Source of the DNA: Stromatinia cepivora
Taxonomy: Eukaryota; Ascomycota; Leotiomycetes; Helotiales; Sclerotiniaceae
Reading direction: 5' to 3'
Assembly: GCA_014898415.1 (NCBI GenBank)
Contig: RCTD01000021.1
Location: 186,001 to 250,000, forward strand
DNA: 64,000 nucleotides
In this document: one piece after another, positions 24,008 to 36,900 of the stretch
Layout of the letters: each line of letters opens with the position of its first letter
How positions within the stretch are numbered: the stretch's first letter is position 1
The notes under the pieces: model-generated
Seen by the model: only the letters and a program-made list of their open reading frames with translations
Database searches by the model: none
Told to the model about the DNA's origin: nothing
Program-made: the position numbers and the translations under genes

Positions 24008-24319
24008 TTTATGTGGATGAAATTATTTCCGGTACGGAGTTGCATTGCTGGCGTTGGTTTTGGACAATCTACAGGGAGAATTCCATCAAAAATAAAATAA
24101 CTCAAGAGTCTAAGTGAAGCGAGCAAAGGGGTAGAAGGATATCCCAAGTTCACAATCGAATACAAATACGTCAATGATAATTGCCATATGTCTTTTCATT
24201 ATCTATCGTCACAGCAACAGTTCATTCGTTGCGCTCATCCTGTGCAAACGCTATGACATAATTCTATTATTCCTTTTGAATCAAAGACTTTTCCATCCTT
24301 GTACCCACAGAGTGCACTT
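24008..24319. other. Convergent 3' spacer
   Basis: About 310 bp between two convergent coding regions. No gene seen; should contain both transcript ends. Confidence 0.4.
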
Positions 24320-25522
24320 TCATGATTCGGCCATTTCATCATCATCATCACTGTCCTCCCAACCTTCCCCATCCTCTTCAACTTCGGCTTCGGCGTTGAC
24401 TGCTTCCTCTCCTAATTCAGTATTCAAAATCGAAATAAGCTCCTTAGCATGGGCGCCAAGGCGTTCATCTTCATAATCTTGTTGCTCAAAAAGTCGAAGA
24501 CAATGATTTAGCCACTGTTGACTTGAAATCCAAGAAACCTTCCAATTCTCCCCATCGCCATTGCTTTCTTGTTGTGCGCTCTCTCCCTTCTTTTGTTTCT
24601 CTCCCATAATGTACAATCCCCAACCACCCAAGTACCAGACCTCAACACTAGTATCATCCTCGCCCACTAAACGTTCCAGTACTTCAATGGCTTCTGTATC
24701 CATATCCGCCTCCATCAATAATCTTGCTAGACTGACTTTCGTAGGGAAATCCGGGACGACGTCGTTCTCAGGAGGTAAATCTTTCCACAGATCTAAACTC
24801 CTCCTCAGGGCTGCTTGCGCATCTTCCATCCTAGTCTGCGATATCCTGACATTTGCCAATGTCTGCCATGGCTCAGGATAATTCGGTGCGACCATCGTAG
24901 CTTCTGTAACCAATGCCTCGCATTTCTGTTCCGCATCCTCTTCCCATGATAAATCCGTCATGTAAACCTCCACAACACCACAAAGTGCCACCGCCAACTT
25001 CCTCCTCTTCTCCTCCAAAATAGCAAGTCCTGCATCATCCAGCTTATTCTTCTCCATCTTCGCTAATAAAACACCAATCTGTGCTTTCAGACTAATAGCT
25101 CCCTGCTCATACCATCCAACACTATCCTCTCCACCCTCCTCACTCAACTGTGCCAACCATAAGAATTTCTCCGCTCCACCTCCAACTTCCTCACTAACCT
25201 CTCCATCCTCATCTATTCCGGCAGCTTGCATAAAATACTGTCTCGCTGAATAGACATCTCCCAATTCCACATGAACTTCCCCCAATAAATTTAAAGCAGG
25301 GAGTGCCTCAATGGCCTGTACATCCACCAATTTCAATGCCTTTTTCGCAAATGGAACAGCACCTTCAATATCACCTTCCTGCAAACATTTCGTTGCTTTT
25401 AGCAATAAATCCATTGGATTTGCGGGCGGTGAAAAGGCTTTTGTAGATTTTGCGGAGGTGCGATTGAGGGCCGCTTTTTCGCGTTTGTTATCTTTCTTAT
25501 TTCCTGGCTTGGTCTTCGCCAT
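24320..25522 (-). CDS. acl4: TPR protein, probable ribosomal-protein L4 chaperone ACL4
   Basis: Intronless, 400 residues. A basic N-terminus (MAKTKPGNKKDNKREKAALN) is followed from about residue 35 by tandem TPR-like helices (EGDIEGAVPFAKKALKL; ALNLLGEVHVELGDVYSARQ; ANVRISQTRMEDAQAALRRSL) and the C-terminus is acidic (WEDSDDDDEM). Length, the TPR superhelix and the acidic tail fit yeast Acl4 and its fungal relatives, dedicated chaperones that escort newly made ribosomal protein Rpl4 to the nucleus. The assignment rests on architecture and recalled family resemblance, so another TPR protein is possible. Its neighbours PUF6-like and GIR2-like also concern ribosomes and translation. Confidence 0.7.
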   Translation of the reverse strand: MAKTKPGNKKDNKREKAALNRTSAKSTKAFSPPANPMDLLLKATKCLQEGDIEGAVPFAKKALKLVDVQAIEALPALNLLGEVHVELGDVYSARQYFMQAAGIDEDGEVSEEVGGGAEKFLWLAQLSEEGGEDSVGWYEQGAISLKAQIGVLLAKMEKNKLDDAGLAILEEKRRKLAVALCGVVEVYMTDLSWEEDAEQKCEALVTEATMVAPNYPEPWQTLANVRISQTRMEDAQAALRRSLDLWKDLPPENDVVPDFPTKVSLARLLMEADMDTEAIEVLERLVGEDDTSVEVWYLGGWGLYIMGEKQKKGESAQQESNGDGENWKVSWISSQQWLNHCLRLFEQQDYEDERLGAHAKELISILNTELGEEAVNAEAEVEEDGEGWEDSDDDDEMAES

Positions 25523-26161
25523 TTGAAGGTTTGAGAAGTGTCGAGGGAAAGTTGTATGATTAAAAAGGTGATTGATTGATGCAGGAAAAAAGTTCTGGAG
25601 ACGGCAGAATAACTTTTTTCACTTCTTACGATAAGCTAGTCGATAACGCTAATCCTCGAGTCTGCCCCGCCAAATTCCATCATAGGTACTCCATAATGAA
25701 CTTTGGACATTCAGCTAATTTAAAGAGAACACTGATTTCTGAGCCTTTGGATTCTTTGATGTCGTGAATTCTGTTACATCTAAGTTTTTTTCCTATTATT
25801 TCTTCCTATTCCTGCTCTCAATTGATATGTAAGGGTCATATACTTAGTATTTATTATTTAGTCTGCTTGGTACAAAAACCCTTTAGGAAGCCATAGGTAC
25901 TAAAATAGCCATGATCTTTAGTTCCGACGATTACACTCGTCCGACATCACCGAATGAACCTCATGTTGTCATTACATTTTTACATTATTATTATACCAGC
26001 AGCTTTGCGGCATCCGGGATTGATGTATGACCCCCGCCATAATATTTCTATGACCGGTTCCCAAGCGATTGTAGGTACCAGTACAACATGGTACAAAGAT
26101 TTGACCCGAACGCCCATAAATTTCAAATTTTCCTGAAGGTTCATAAACCTCATCATACGCC
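25523..26161. other. Intergenic, nothing seen
   Basis: Promoter side of the ACL4-like gene and 3' side of the next minus-strand gene. Short plus-strand open frames (25576-25767, 25954-26136) have no support. Confidence 0.4.
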
Positions 26162-27048
26162 TTAGCGAACCTCATCAACCTCGACCTTTGGAGTCGTATT
26201 GCCTGGCTTTGGAAGGCTACCAAGCTCTTCTCCTGTACCACTCTGGCCACGCTTCCTCCCTGGCATATGAAACGATGGAAGTGCTTCATCACCAAATTTC
26301 GAGAAGAAGCCCTTCTTCTTAATCTGTTTCGTGGAGTCATTGGCGGCATCATTTAACCCTACCTCTTCGAATCCTTCTTCGGCCGTGGGCGGTTGTCTAT
26401 CAAATCGTCTATTACCAATGGCAGATCTTTGCATTTGAGGTAGTCTTGCAGAATCAAGACTTTGCCGTCCACTACATCCATCGATGGGACTTATAGGTGA
26501 TCTAGCTGAGATATCCTTTTCAGAAGTCAGAGGAGTTTCTCGGATAGCGATTAGTAGATGTATAAACTTACAAATGATCTTCTATATGAATCGAAGGATT
26601 CTCTAGAGATTGGAAAAGGATCAATCTCATCATTTGAAGTCGTTCGAGTATTGATTGAGATTACAGAAAGATTGCCCTTGCTACGAGGCCAAAAACTCTT
26701 CTTTTCAGGTGGAGAAGGCTTTTGGACTGGTCAGTCATATTGGCACATGTTGAGCTTGTCAACACTTACAGGTAGATACACGCCGCTATCATTCACAACT
26801 ATTCAAATATCCTGTCAGCAAGGGTTTCCCGCCAAACCCGGTCTCTAAAAAAAAAGTATCATACCACTCATTTTGTACTCCGGGGGCTCTTCACTCCTCG
26901 CCGTTTTGATACTCATCGAAGATGCTCGAGAAGCTACTGTAGGGACTCGCTCGAAAGAAGGAAGGGGCGAGGCATTCTGATCTTGGGACGGCTGTAAGCC
27001 AGTCTGAACGTCCTGTTTCCTCGCAAATGGATTTCGAATAATCGGCAT
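26162..27048 (-). CDS. Disordered fungal protein with a 29-nt exon, 237 aa
   Basis: Model: complement(join(26162..26515,26572..26718,26770..26798,26865..27048)), 237 residues; four exons with consistent phase and short introns (51-66 nt). The sequence is Ser/Pro/Arg-rich and probably disordered. Segments that look conserved-like are MPIIRNPFARK at the N-terminus, VNDSGVYLP spanning the 29-nt exon, ISPIDGCSGRQSLDSARLP and KKGFFSKFGD near the C-terminus. Many Ser-Pro and Arg-x-x-Ser sites suggest phosphorylation. No domain recognised. The small exon is supported by phase and by the way it joins two protein-like segments. Function unknown. Confidence 0.7.
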
Positions 27049-29702
27049 ATTGGATAAGGTATGGGGTATGGTGTGTTAGATAGCAAAAGTGAAGCAATTA
27101 CGTGATACAAATCAATTGTCTTTCGAACTTCTAAGGCTTCAAAACAAAAATATACTGAGGATATTCGAACTATTCGAGAACTGAACTTCAAGTCTTGACT
27201 TGACGTCTCTTCGTTGCAAGAATTGGATGATTGATTGTTTATTTGGAATGATTTTCCTAAGCCACTCGGACTCTCAATTCCCCGTTTTCTGGGCTGATCA
27301 CGAGAGAGGGTCGATTTCTGGTTGGCCGAACCGATCATTCCAAGGCATTGTCCCCACCAAATAATTTGATGGAGAGATGGTTGGGTAGGTGGGTAGATGT
27401 GGGTAGATGTGGGTAATTGGATTTATTTGGAGATTTCTAACACAAGTACCAACGACGGCAATGACATTTGAATGCAAGGGAAGTAAGTTCCTACTCTGGG
27501 CCTTAGCCAATTCTCCGGATGAAGTAACTAAAACTGTATGACGTTATCCCAGCTTTCAGGGACGATAATGTTGAAGGATTTCTTATGATAGGTATGATAC
27601 GAGTAGATGTTGTATATGATGCGGTTGTCCTACCTTTTGATGTGATTTCCAAGTCCTGATGGCTGAAATAACAACCGAAGCAGTCAATATACGAGTTATG
27701 ACCGTTTTGTGCTGATTCATGCAGTCGAAATGTTTTTGATAGCTGAGTAGTTAGGGAATGGTACATGCAGTCGAGTAATTTGAATGAATTGTAGCCTGTA
27801 CGATGGTGCAGGGGTTAAGAGAAACACAATGCTTGCAGGCACGACCTTGAGTATTATGATTGTTCTGACTTTCCCTTCTTGGTCTTCTATTGTGATTTGT
27901 TTTGTTTGTAGGCTTGACCTGATGTTTCAAGGCGGTCCAGTCCCATAGTTTCGAATTCTTCCCGAGCCCCCGCTGATCGAAGGAATTATCCTTCCGTATT
28001 CTCATTTTGTTAGGAAGATCTTACTGTTTCTCGTTCTTTGACGTGGCATGAATACCCTTCATTTTCACGATACACTTTGAGGCATATATTGATCTCTTAA
28101 GCATACTTGGTAAGCGGTTGAGGCGTTTTTGAATGTCAGCCCGCTTTTTGAATCAAGAGAGTTCAAATATGAGTACAAACAAACACCCAAGATCCCCCCG
28201 AAGGAAGGGGAGAATCTTATGCTTTTAAGCTGACCACCCCTCCCCCTCAAAATTCTCTCCATGTTGCCCCGACCGATGGTGTGGTGAGCTATATTCAGAG
28301 CGGATCTTACTGAGAACCCTTGCATGAAAATTCTTGAGTTCTTGGTTGGCCGAAAATTTATTTAACTCAACTGATGTAGCCAAGCAGCAAAATCTTTCAA
28401 CAATGGCCTCTAATTGATGAACTTCTGGTCTACCTGCATGGATGCATCTGGTAAGAAGAAGCAAACGGATATCTCAGCCAATTCGATCTCGCCGATGTTA
28501 TACACGTTTTCATATGCATATGCATGGCGTTATCCCAACCTATAAATAAGTTTTTTTTTTTTTTTGTTAGAGAAAAGCTTCAGAAACCGGTATTCAAGGT
28601 ATTTGGATCCATTGCAAGTTCCACTCCCCCATCCCATTGATACCTAGGTACCGGTACTCTTCTCCCAAATGTTGGGAAAAGTCTTCTGATCCACTTTTCG
28701 AGAAACCAAGGATTTTCTCTATTTCTCATTCGTTTTCGTAGACATTAGTTAAAATAAATACTTGGATCCTTTTCTGGTATTTAGAGTTGTACTGCTTTTC
28801 GAGGGGTCCTTCGGAATAATTTCTACCATACAAAAGATGCTGACGCATGCATGATTGTCGTACCGCAAATCTCCGAACATTTATATTGGAGAATACCACG
28901 TTCATGCGAAATCCAAAAGTGTGGTACAATCTGCAGGTTTCCGAAGAGCCAACACACAAGGAATGATATGTCGGAAGCTTTTTTGGGTGTTCTTCTCTAA
29001 GTCAAAGAAAGAGAAGAGAACATTCACTTTCTCAACCGACCTTCCTAAAACGAAGATCATCTTTTTCGAGTTACATCAACCACAACCACATGCAAATAAT
29101 TTATTTTGGTCAATGTCTGACACACACCTGATTCTGAAGATATTCACTCCATTTCATCAAACATCTTCCTTATCGACCGCAGATTTTTCTAAGCCTCTTG
29201 ATTGAGTAGCATCAGCCATACCACGTTCGTTTCCATACCAAACATTGAAGAGAGGCTTAGCAACGACAGCAAGTACTTTCAAATTTATAGTCGAAGTCAC
29301 CAACTTTCAAATATCAAGGAAAGCTTGACACGAAAATCGATTTGAGAGTAGGTAGCTTTTACCTTCAGCTAAGCATTTACTTTAAAAAGTTCTGCGACTG
29401 AGCACGTTTATTCTTAGATAGAAATTACTCTTTCCTAGAAAGACCACATCTTGTGGGAGAGCGACTTCCAAATCTGGTGTCAGGAAATTCGCGGACATAT
29501 AAAAAATCTCTCCGTCACCTTATTCATTTCCTTCAAAAAAAATACTGCAGTATCTGCCTTCTACACAGGCTTTTCAGAGTCTGAAGAAATTACCTCCTTG
29601 TTGCGGACATTTGATTTGTATCATCTTCGACAAGAGCGATCCCCAAACACAATATACGATTACTCTACCAAATTCATATACAATTAAGAATCGATTTTCA
29701 AC
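27049..29702. other. 2.65 kb intergenic region
   Basis: No credible gene: minus-strand frames around 27298-28464 and plus-strand frames around 28855-29687 are short and unlinked. A run of 17 T residues lies near 28550. A region this long upstream of the 29.7 kb gene could be a large promoter or a long 5' leader. Nothing else is seen. Confidence 0.4.
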
Positions 29703-31029
29703 ATGGCGATATCATTCTTCAACTCCTGGCAGTTGTGGGAAAAGATGACATTCGTAAGTTCTCTTTACAAACGTTTTTAATCAGTCAACTAATTCATATC
29801 AGGTTTTGGGATGCGCCATTGTAGCAGTTTTTTGCGTGGGATACATCAAATTATTATGGACAAACAGAATAGTTGCAAGGCAGGAGATTCTAGACGAAGA
29901 AAAGCGTATCAAGATACAAGAATTACGACAAAGTGGACAGTTTGTCGAGCCAAACAAGGGTGTTGATGTCCCCTTCGGCGTTCGCGCCATTCAAAGTGGT
30001 ATTCAAGTGGATGGAATCTGGATATCTGGAACAAATACTCCCGTCCCCAGCATCAAACTTCAGCGTCATTCATCCTACGAGCCTTCTACTCCAGATTCGA
30101 CTTCCAACGCACACGCATCTCCCGATGGTTACAATCATCCGACGCCACCCAAGAATGGCCAACCAAACTTCCGGTATAGCGAATCTGCGGTACTTCCGAG
30201 CCACAGAAGTGTAAGTGACGATGATACTATTAACTCGGATCCTCGTAGCTCATCTCGTCAACGAGCAACCTATAAGCCTACAAGATCGTCGCAACTACGT
30301 TTTGGAACAGTCGGAGAACATCAATATGACGAGGAGACACTTGAGCATCTCGAAGGCAATGCACAAACTGGTAGAGTTTATACTCATAGACCTCGTGGAG
30401 TTCGCCAATCGGATGAGTCAATTTCTGATGCTGCTGCCGCTGCCGATAACGAACGCTCATCTGGAACTTCTGATGAGTCTGATGAAACCTTCTCTCGTGT
30501 TAAACATCCGCAACCTAACCGCCCGTTCAATTATCCTACTCGAACTCCTTCTCCAGAAGTTTTGACGCCAGCATTCTCTTCATTTTCTCACCAGCCAACT
30601 ACCAAAGGCAAGGGTCAATATTCATCAATTCCTCTTTTCCCTGAGGATGAGGAAACGAATCCATCTGCATCGGGTTATATAAGTACATATGGTTCCAACC
30701 GTCAACCAGTTGAAGATCAACGATATACTGATAATAACGTTGAGTCCCGAGCTCCTTTTTTGAAAAGTCGCTCTCCATCTTCGCAATTCATACCTGGAGA
30801 ACTTCATCAAAACAAGTCGATCAGGAAGGTCAATTCTGGTTTCGAGATTTTACCAGCAGGCACATTTGGTACTCAACCGCCTCTAGATGTTAAGGGAAAG
30901 GGTGTCAACCGTCACGAGAGTTGGAATGTCAATAACCCAGACCATGTTGCACCACTACACCCAAACAAGTTACAGAAAAAGACAAGATTTTCAATGGCCT
31001 CACTGCCGTCAAGAAGTACGATGGGGTAG
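29703..31029 (+). CDS. Single-pass membrane protein with long disordered tail, 425 aa
   Basis: Model: join(29703..29753,29803..31029), 425 residues. Residues about 17-35 (VLGCAIVAVFCVGYIKLLW) form one transmembrane helix directly after a short N-terminus, with basic and acidic residues behind it (RQEILDEEKRIKIQEL). A conserved-looking block GVDVPFGVRAIQSGIQVDGI follows, and the rest is Ser/Pro/Thr-rich and low in hydrophobics. This matches a widespread uncharacterised filamentous-ascomycete family; I know no assigned function. The tail is presumably cytosolic and phosphorylated. The first exon was chosen from the ATG at 29703 followed by a GTAAGT donor. Confidence 0.75.
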
Positions 31030-32383
31030 TGGAACAAGGAGTATTGGAACAATGGATAGTGATGCTAGTTGGTAGTCCTTGATGAATCAATGATAGATTG
31101 CGCATGAATCAATGGGTGGGCAATGCGATTGAAGCATCAACGGCGTTACATGTTATGGTGATGGTATTACATCAAATTTGACTGGTCAGTATCAAAGCCA
31201 TTTTCAATATTTCATAGCTGAGGAACGTTGGTATGGTAAGGGTGGAGATAAATTTGCTTCGGGGGAAGGAGAATTTGGAAAGAAAAAAATAATCATATTG
31301 CCTAGGTAGTCTAGCTTAATGAGTAACGATGAGATGTAGAATAATAAATGAGAATTACATATTTCAAGATTCGGATTCATTGATATTGGGCTGCGTCAGG
31401 GATGCTGCCTCGTTTAGTTTTATCACCGTGGAGCTCCCCCAAATATTCAAGATTAGTACTGTATCTAGAAGGCAGCCAGTAATGTTGAAATTGTTCCCTA
31501 CTGTCGAACATTGGTTGTAATTGTAAATCGGGATTTGATGATTTATAGGGGATGATTGGTAGAGGAGGCGTGGAAGAGGTGGGATGGGAGTACTGATCGC
31601 GGTACGCGGTAAGGAGGTATATATGTATGTATATGAATGTATATGTAGGTGCTTTCTCATTGGAAGAGGACTGGGGAACTTAGATGATGGTTTGTCTTTA
31701 GTATGTGAGGCACTTCCTGGATGGGTATCTCTGTTGTTAAACGTGGTGTTTTGATGAGTTTGTGGGTTTAGTGAGTGGGGATCTTGTGTGTGAGATGAGA
31801 TGGTAGGTGGTAGGGATTTTTTGGTAATTGGAGATTTGGGGATGACGGGGATGACGGGGATGACGGGGTTGATGGGATTGATGGGATTGAGGAGGTGCTT
31901 GGTTGTGAGGGTTATGAGGGTAAGGCGAAGGGAATTTGGGGATGTGATGTGGTGGAGAGGGGTTGATGGGGAGTTGGTGAGGTATGGTGTTTTGTGAGCC
32001 AGAGGTGGGTTTTCCTGATGTGAGGGATTAGGTAGGTACTAGGTAGCCATGATGAATAATCGATGTTTGTAAGGCCAACGTGCAACGCAGCGCTAGAATT
32101 AATGGATGGATTGAATGAGATATATTGTTTGATGTGTACTAGGTAATTTATATTGATATTGCTTCAGCTGTGTACAGCTGGGAACCCAGCCGATGGTAGA
32201 GTCATGTGACTTGGCGATAGCCTAATCTTCGGGTGCACGTCAACAACGCGTCCATTCCTTCCGGGACTTTAAATCTTCACATTTCAACGACATAGAAACG
32301 TACTCAATTTCTCATCCCACTCGTTACTACTGACAATTCAACAAAAATTATTCACTAAAATACGAATCTCTCGCTCATAAAAT
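31030..32383. other. Intergenic with G-rich minisatellite
   Basis: About 1.35 kb. At 31841-31890 a G-rich unit GATGACGGG is repeated and then drifts to TTGATGGGA. Otherwise no gene; the plus-strand frame over the repeat is low-complexity and unlikely to be real. The 3' part is the RAD51 promoter. Confidence 0.5.
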
Positions 32384-33542
32384 ATGACTTCAGAAGAGAT
32401 TGAAGCTTCCCAGTCCGGCGACGATGGAGGAATGGGAGGTCCTGGTGCTCCAACGCCACTCTCTGCTTTGGAGGTAATAAGCCATTTTGCTTTTCCTCGC
32501 ATTGCTTGTGCATTATCTGACAATTAAACCAGGGAGTTGCAGGTCTAACTAAGAGAGATATTCAAATGATTGTGGATGGTGGATACAATACTGTAGAGTC
32601 TGTCGCATACACGCCGCGGCGAATTCTAGAACAAATTAAGGGTATCTCTGAGCAGAAGGCCACAAAGATTCTGACAGAAGGTCAGTAGCTATACTCAGTC
32701 AGTCTCGCAATTCTGCTAATATCTCAATAGCATCGAAATTGGTTCCCATGGGTTTCACAACCGCCACCGAGATGCATCAACGAAGAAGCGAATTGATATC
32801 TATTACAACCGGTTCCAAGCAATTGGATACACTTCTAGCAGGAGGAGTTGAAACAGGATCCGTCACGGAAATATTTGGAGAGTTTCGTACTGGGAAAAGT
32901 CAAATTTGCCATACTCTAGCAGTTACTTGTCAATTGCCATTCGACATGGGTGGCGGAGAAGGCAAATGTTTATATATCGACACAGAAGGCACATTTCGTC
33001 CTGTACGTTTACTTGCAGTAGCCAATCGATACGGTCTATCTGGAGAAGAAGTCCTCGATAATGTTGCATATGCAAGAGCCTACAACTCCGATCATCAGTT
33101 ACAACTTCTCAATCAAGCGGCACAAATGATGTGCGAAACCCGATTCTCCCTACTCATTGTCGACAGTGCCACCGCGCTTTATCGTACAGATTTCACAGGG
33201 AGAGGTGAGCTCTCTTCCAGGCAAATGCATTTAGCAAAGTTTATGCGCATGCTTCAACGTCTGGCCGATGAGTTTGGTATTGCTGTGGTAATCACAAATC
33301 AAGTTGTTGCGCAAGTTGATGGAGGACCAAGTGCAATGTTCAATCCGGATCCTAAGAAGCCCATTGGAGGTAACATCATTGCACACGCAAGTACAACCAG
33401 ATTGAGCCTCAAAAAGGGTCGTGGAGAGACTAGGATTTGCAAGATCTACGACAGCCCTTGTTTACCAGAAAGTGATTGTCTTTTCGCTATCAATGAAGAT
33501 GGTATCGGAGATCCAAGTCCAAAGGATCTCGAGAAGGATTAG
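32384..33542 (+). CDS. rad51: DNA recombinase RAD51
   Basis: Model: join(32384..32473,32533..32680,32731..33542), 349 residues, the usual length. The N-terminal domain (residues about 25-85) has helix-hairpin-helix features ([23 protein letters not shown]). The RecA core follows: Walker A GEFRTGKS at about 129-136, Walker B LLIVDS at about 220-225, and the TTRL/KGRGE region near the C-terminus. It forms the ATP-dependent nucleoprotein filament on single-stranded DNA and performs strand exchange in homologous recombination and meiosis, in the nucleus. Introns 1 and 2 are 59 and 50 nt. The opening FTTATE-to-Walker segment is typical of RAD51 rather than DMC1. Highly confident. Confidence 0.97.
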
Positions 33543-33933
33543 ATAAGTTCCTTGGTGGGATATCTATATATCATGATTTTATGGGGTTCTAATGGTTTAT
33601 GTGTGATTTTTTTTTTGCTCTTTAGCTGGCATGGTAGTGGTTATGGGTGGCATATGGAGCTTCTGGTATGAACCTTGGGTGGGAGCGATTCTATCATTTT
33701 CATCATTGCGAAACTTTTATGAATAGAATTAGTTGTATTTAGTAAATTAGTAGTGCATATCAATTCTCATACTGTTGATGCATACGCAAGCATGCATTAA
33801 GTGAAATGACTGTAGTAAATAAGAAAGTGCGCTAGCGGCCGCCTAAAAAGCTAAAGCTCGCGATATCTAATGTTTTACCGCGTCAAAACAAACCAAAAAT
33901 GCGACAACCTCTTAACACTCACCAAGACTCTCC
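33543..33933. other. Intergenic between RAD51 and NUP120
   Basis: About 390 bp containing the RAD51 3' end and the NUP120 promoter. A NotI-type GCGGCCGC palindrome is at 33835-33842. No gene seen. Confidence 0.4.
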
Positions 33934-36900
33934 ATGAGACCAGCGATTGATGGGGATAAAATGGCGGATAAGGGACATTTCTATTCCTACAAGGAGATAC
34001 GATTAAACCTCGATTCACCCATTCAAAATTCTACCATTGCGATTCGTTTACCTGCACATGGAACTCCAGCCTCAAGAATAGTACAAAAGCGACCTCATGT
34101 TACGGGTATACCCATTGCGGAGGATGAAAAAACTTTCAAGCAAAAATACTTAGCTACTACTGGTTCAATCTATCATCGCACACAAGATGTCTTCCCCCGA
34201 AGCTACTTATGGAGGGTGTTGGACGATGGAAAGGTATTGTCAGTACAGGCGATCGATGTATCGAGACAACAAAACACGGCAGATGCACATCTCACTTTGA
34301 GGTTACAATTCCCAAGTGCCATTAAACCTGGTTGCGTTGCTTTCGCAGATTGCAAGGAACACGACTATGTCAGCGCATTTGTGTTGACTGAAACACATCA
34401 CCTTTATAGTTTGAGACTTTGGCCGGACTTCTTTCGTAACCCTTCGAGCACGGAGAATAACGTTGGAAACTGGTGCAAGTCATATATATCTTCGGTCTTC
34501 AGCTTCAAAAAGCCTCATAGGATGGTTGCGCTAAGTGCCAATGAGTTGTTGATTTCCAATTTTGATGGAGGGCTCTTGAAGTTAGACAGAAAGTCAGGTG
34601 GGGATGGTATGTCGAAGCCCTACTGTGGAAAATCTGCGGTTGACTGACCCTTGAAATAGGTTCCGAGTGGAAAGAAATACATTATAATCCAGGTGGATGG
34701 AGAGATGGGCTAAAGAGTTTAATACCTTTCCAAGGAAGCAACACTATTCGATATGGAAATGCCAATGTCGAATTATCCGCAGTTACTTCTATATCTTCAC
34801 CATCAACCAGCATTGATGGACAATCGTATGCGTTTACTGTGTCTCTCGATCATAATCTTCGAATTTGGAATTTATTTACTGGAAGAATTGCATATGTTGG
34901 TGATATCCTTGGCCAGGAAACAGATCATAAGAATCCTAGAAAGTCAGTGATCGACCCTTCATATTCACAACTGGTCAAAGTATATGGCCACAATAATGAA
35001 AGCGCTCTTTGTGTCACATACTCCCCGATTGGTGAAGGGCAATTTAAGTTCTGGAATGTTACTCCAGCCGCCGAGGTCGGAAATCTGGTCGTATCAGACT
35101 CTTTCCCTAATAATACAATGGTGCCTCAAGCGCCAACTTCAGACCTATGGACCATGGCAGATTTCTCTGTCGTTCCGGATAGAACAAGAAATTCCTTAAC
35201 TCTGTGGACCTTGTGGAAAAATAATACAACATATCGAGTACAAAAGCTTTATTTCGGGAATGATTCTGAAGACAAGATTGAGCAATCGTGGGAAGAGGGC
35301 TGGGAAGCTATGGTGAGCGAAAGTTTGGCCCAAACACCCTTACCCACCGTCTATCCTGGCGATGCCTCGGACTCAACAGACAAGTGGTTAGCATACATAC
35401 TATATCCAGGTAAATTCACCCACGCAACCATCGAGACCGGATTAGCCATCTACGAAAGAGGTCTAGGAACATCGAGGGATACATCACGCAGATCCACACC
35501 ATTACCTGAGCGATTATGCTCCAGTATTGCAATTACCGCCACATTAGGTCGAGCATCGGACGGAGGTGTTGATTTTGAACAATTTCGCCTCGCCACTGAT
35601 GCACAATGGAGACGATTTTATCGACTGCTTGTTGAATTGGACAAGCAAAGAGGTGAAGCCCTATCTTTGACCATTGATCCTATGGGAGAGATGCCTTGGG
35701 TTGTATCAGCCGATGGATTATCAGCAGTCCGAGATTGTAGTGGTTTGGAGCGAATATGGCACAACGCCGAACAAACTCCTGCTAGCATGGAATATGTATC
35801 TACTCTTCTCACTGCTGGATCTTTGTTCGGCGAGGCAGTCCCAGATGTTCTGTATCATGGCTTCCGCTCTGCTATATTGGGTCAGCTTTACCAAGAGCCA
35901 ACGTTACTTCCAGCAGCTAGAATGAAGAGGCTTTACGACGGTTGTGATTACTCGAATCAAATTGGTGATGAAGAGTATCATCAACTAGTGACAAATTTGG
36001 GAGGTACATTCAGGGATGTCAATTCTCATGTATATGAAGCTCTTCTTGACTCCATGATCACATCTATTGGAAATGAACTGAGGCATCCATTACCCTTGGC
36101 CAACACTGGAAATAGGCTTATTGTTAAGGGTGTTCAAGAGACTATTGAGCTACATAAAAGCATTTGTCTTGATCAGCTCCTTTTGTTGATCCTCATTGAG
36201 GTTGAAATTAATCACGGGGAGGAGGGAATTCAATTTGAGACCAGTGCAGTCTTTAATCAGCTTCTGATTATGCTCAAGAGACTCGAACTTGTTTCTTGGT
36301 TGGCTAAAACTCAGATTGACTTACCTCTTTTAAGTCGTGAACGCTCAAATTCCTTAGATGAATCAACATTAAGTTTGTCCAAAAAGCCAATATCCTATGA
36401 GACTGTCACTGTTCTAGAAGGTGTTCATAGACATTTATTCGGATTGGAACGAGGGGTATCGATGTCTACAGCCTTGACGGACTTCATTGTAGAATTATGC
36501 AAGCCGGATAGTAGATACGAATCTTCGCCTGCTATTATTCAATGTTTCTTGTTGAAGCATAATCACTCTGATCTGGCCATGGAATTTTCTCGCTTCACTG
36601 AACACGATTCATTCTCCACATATATTCAAGGAAGAGCGTTTCTGGCTGCTAATGATCCTCGTACGGCAGCATTGCACTTTAAAAAGGCTGCTTTTGGAAT
36701 GGGTAAGTTATTTTAGTAATTTGATAGTAAGAGGTCTTTTAACTAATGTATATTCCTCTTAGCATATCCAGATCACAAACACGCAAACCCACACAGTGCA
36801 GGTCTTCTAGACGAAACAGAAAAGAATCTTCTGAATGTAGGCCTCCCAGAATATTATTCTCATATCGTCTCTCTATATGACAACGAAAAAATGCACTCCT

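Noticed and set aside
27298..28464. Series of minus-strand open frames of 70-87 codons
   Set aside because: Low-quality translations without linking splice sites; treated as intergenic.
31800..31997. Plus-strand frame with repeated M-T-G units
   Set aside because: It is the translation of a G-rich minisatellite; no start context or continuation.
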